A stretch of 6,570 nucleotides of DNA, taken from NCBI GenBank assembly GCA_020849155.1, contig JADLGU010000056.1:1-6570 (forward strand), written 5' to 3'. The notes under the pieces were generated by a model. The model did no database searches and was not told the DNA's origin. It worked only from the letters and a program-made list of their open reading frames with translations. Source of the DNA: Rhodocyclaceae bacterium. GTDB lineage: Bacteria; Pseudomonadota; Gammaproteobacteria; Burkholderiales; Rhodocyclaceae. Shown here one piece after another: positions 5,109 to 6,570 of the stretch. The position numbers were made by a program, and so were the translations under genes. Position 1 is the stretch's first letter. Every line of letters starts with the position of its first letter.

Positions 5109-6091
5109 TGGACACGGTCGCCCGCTACTCCGCCGCGCAGCGCCGCGAATTGTTTTCCGAAGCGGCGGCCCGGCTGGACATGACGCCGGCCGTGGTGGAG
5201 AAGGACTTCTGGGTGACCTGGGTGCTCGACCGCCTGTTCGCCACGCCGAAACTGGCGCAACTGTTGATGTTCAAGGGCGGCACCAGCCTGTCCAAGGTCT
5301 ATGGTCTGATCGAACGCTTTTCGGAAGACATCGACCTGATTCTCGACTGGCGCGTGCTCGGCGGCGACGACCCGCTGGCCGAACGCTCCAGAACCAGGCA
5401 GGCCGAGTTGAACGAGGCCATCAATCGGGAGGCCCAGGCGTATATCGCCGGGCCGCTGTTGGCCAATCTGGTTGCCGCGCTCGCAGGAATAGGCGAGTGC
5501 CGCATCGGCGAGGACGATCCCCACGTGATCGAGGTCCGCTATCCGGCGGCCTTCGCCGACACCTACCTGCGTCCGGAAGTGCGCCTGGAAATCGGCCCGC
5601 TGGCCGCCTGGCTGCCCCACGAGGAAGGGCGCATCTCCGCCTATGCCGCACAGGCCTTCCCTGACGTGTTCGCCCGGCGGGAAACGACCGTCCGGACGAT
5701 CCGGGCCGAGCGCACTTTCTGGGAGAAGGCCACCATCCTGCACCAGGAAGCCCATCGCCCCGAAGACAGCCCCCAACCGGCCCGCTATTCCCGCCACTAC
5801 TACGACCTGGCGCGCATGGCGGCGTCACCCGTGAAGGCCGCCGCCCTGGCGGACCGCGAACTTCTCGCCAGCGTCGTCGCATTCAAGCAGCGTTTCTATC
5901 CCCGCCCCTGGGCGCGCTACGACCTCGCCATGCCAGGCAGCCTGCGCCTGCTGCCTGGCGAGCGGATGCTGGCGGCGGTGGAAGCCGACTACCGCGCCAT
6001 GGCCGACATGATCTTCGGCGCGGTTCCCAATTTTGCGGACATCGTCGCGCAACTGCGCGCGCTGGAAGATGAGATCAATGGGAGCAGCTGA
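5108..6091 (+). CDS. AbiEii/AbiGii family nucleotidyltransferase toxin
   Basis: A 327-aa cytosolic nucleotidyltransferase, the toxin of the AbiE pair. The family motifs appear in order: the N-terminal helix VVEKDFWVTWVLDRLF (residues 29-44); motif I, MFKGGTSLSKVYGLIERFSEDIDL, with G57-G58-T59 and the metal ligands D74/D76; a possible third acidic residue, E161, in VRLEIGPL; motif III, RAERTFWEKATILHQEAHRP, with the conserved K207; and motif IV, RYSRHYYDLARMA (R229, D233). All expected catalytic residues are present, so it looks intact. AbiEii proteins studied elsewhere bind GTP and reversibly stop growth; related MenT enzymes act on tRNA, but the target here is unknown. The ATG at 5108 is chosen because it overlaps the antitoxin stop (TGATG) and the homology begins right after it; a GAGG lies about 10 nt upstream. 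The frame is open to 5024 but antitoxin coding occupies that stretch. Confidence 0.92.
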   Translation: MDTVARYSAAQRRELFSEAAARLDMTPAVVEKDFWVTWVLDRLFATPKLAQLLMFKGGTSLSKVYGLIERFSEDIDLILDWRVLGGDDPLAERSRTRQAELNEAINREAQAYIAGPLLANLVAALAGIGECRIGEDDPHVIEVRYPAAFADTYLRPEVRLEIGPLAAWLPHEEGRISAYAAQAFPDVFARRETTVRTIRAERTFWEKATILHQEAHRPEDSPQPARYSRHYYDLARMAASPVKAAALADRELLASVVAFKQRFYPRPWARYDLAMPGSLRLLPGERMLAAVEADYRAMADMIFGAVPNFADIVAQLRALEDEINGSS

Positions 6092-6106
6092 GCGCCAGGA
6101 AGGCGC
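6092..6106 (+). other. Small hairpin directly after the AbiEii stop
   Basis: GCGCC-AGGAA-GGCGC, a perfect 5-bp stem with a 5-base loop, begins one base after the stop codon. It has no T-tract behind it, so it is at most a weak or factor-assisted 3' end of the abiE message. Nothing else is seen in the 6107-6157 gap. Confidence 0.3.
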
Positions 6107-6157
6107 AGACATAAAATCGAAGTCCGCCCGCTCGTCGGCAAGCTGGTAGCGAAAAGG

Positions 6158-6183
6158 AAAAGTCAGTCCCGGCGGGACGGCGC
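6158..6183 (-). terminator. Dispersed terminator-like repeat, copy 5
   Basis: The minus strand reads GTCCCG-C-CGGGAC, a perfect palindrome, then TGACTTTT. The last codons (PSRRD) and the TGA stop of the intact transporter gene lie inside the element. It is the most regular hairpin of the five copies. Confidence 0.65.
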
Positions 6184-6321
6184 GGTGAGGATCACCAGCG
6201 CGATGCCGCCGAGGACGGCTGAGGAGGCCAGCACGAAGCGCAGCGTCAGTGCCTCGTTCAGGAAGACGATGCCGCCCAGCGCGGCGATCACCGGCACGCT
6301 CAGCTGCACGGTCGCCGCGCT
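6158..6321. repeat. Right copy of 164-bp direct repeat flanking the AbiE module
   Basis: The 3' end of the intact transporter gene, matching 4134-4297 at 154 of 164 positions with no gap. Together the two copies bracket the hsdS tail and the AbiE operon as direct repeats. Confidence 0.9.
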
Positions 6322-6570
6322 CGTCGCCTTCAATGCGGGCAGCACGGTGTACCAGATGGCGTAGCCGAGGCCGGAGGTGATCGCGCCGGAGGCCAGCGCG
6401 TAGGCGACGCCCGCCGCGTCCAGGCGCGCCTCGGCGAGCGGCAGCAGGCTCAGCACCACGGCGAAGGGCACCGCGCGCAGGAAGTTGCCCGCCGTCACGC
6501 GCGTGGCGTCGCCCGCCCCCTTGCCGCGGATCGAATACACGCCCCACGCCGCGCCCGCCATCAGCATCAG
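6163..6570 (-). CDS. EamA/DMT-family transporter (C-terminal part, 5' end outside window)
   Basis: Inner-membrane transporter of the drug/metabolite superfamily. The visible 135 residues cover essentially the second EamA repeat: about five hydrophobic helices, with GAAWGVYSIRGKGAG at the beginning, FLRAVPFAVVLSLLPL, the GAITSGLGYAIWYTVLPALKA segment, VQLSVPVIAALGGIVFLNEAL (the conserved Pro and Glu of EamA repeats) and a last helix VLGGIALVIL. The frame is open through the right edge, so the ATG at 6567 is probably internal; the family is normally near 300 residues. The substrate is unknown. The C-terminal PSRRD and the stop are encoded by terminator repeat copy 5. Its 3' end is the recombination site shown by the duplicate at 4134-4297. 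Confidence 0.88.
   Translation of the reverse strand: MMLMAGAAWGVYSIRGKGAGDATRVTAGNFLRAVPFAVVLSLLPLAEARLDAAGVAYALASGAITSGLGYAIWYTVLPALKATSAATVQLSVPVIAALGGIVFLNEALTLRFVLASSAVLGGIALVILTAPSRRD

Noticed and set aside
4820..5797. Minus-strand open frame (325 codons) opposite abiEi/abiEii
   Set aside because: Both plus-strand genes are well supported by motifs and by the TGATG overlap; the antisense translation shows no domain.
1473..6183. CRISPR array
   Set aside because: The five repeats are 600-2000 bp apart with genes between them, and no short regular spacers exist.

Overview
The window is GC-rich chromosomal DNA of a proteobacterium. The AcrB-type pump, the codon use and the kind of dispersed repeat fit a betaproteobacterium (Rhodocyclales-like), but that placement is inference. 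There are no rRNA or tRNA genes, no CRISPR array and no transposase.

Left part, housekeeping and accessory metabolism (1-2672): the C-terminal half of an HAE1/AcrB-type RND efflux permease (+) converges on a histidine phosphatase (-), followed by a two-EXXH ferritin-like di-iron protein (-).

Right part, a small defence-type island (about 2743-6160): two different two-gene modules, each pairing a DNA-binding protein with a nucleotidyltransferase. Module 1 (2928-4135) is an HTH regulator plus a nucleotidyltransferase with GG and DID motifs. Module 2 (4439-6091) is an AbiE-type pair: a DUF6088/AbiEi-like winged-helix antitoxin and an AbiEii/AbiGii toxin. Each module starts with a long perfect inverted repeat placed over a candidate -35 box. 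In both cases the start codon sits where transcription would begin, and no Shine-Dalgarno is visible. In front of module 2 lies a composite scar: a 3' fragment of an EamA/DMT transporter gene joined to the last 28 codons of a type I restriction specificity gene (hsdS). The window ends in the intact 3' part of that transporter gene (6163 to the edge, -), whose end is duplicated as the fragment.

The thread running through the window is a 26-bp element in five copies (1473, 2121, 2717, 4134, 6158), all in the same orientation. Read on the minus strand it is a hairpin followed by CTGACTTTT. It looks like an intrinsic terminator that also carries the TGA stop codon of minus-strand genes; in copies 1 and 4 its A-tract also completes the stop codon of the converging plus-strand gene. 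One copy sits at every boundary between genes or modules, so both toxin-antitoxin-like modules are bracketed by direct repeats: a 30-bp pair around module 1 and a 164-bp pair around module 2. This suggests that the element's sequence identity helped the modules enter, and could let them leave, by homologous recombination.
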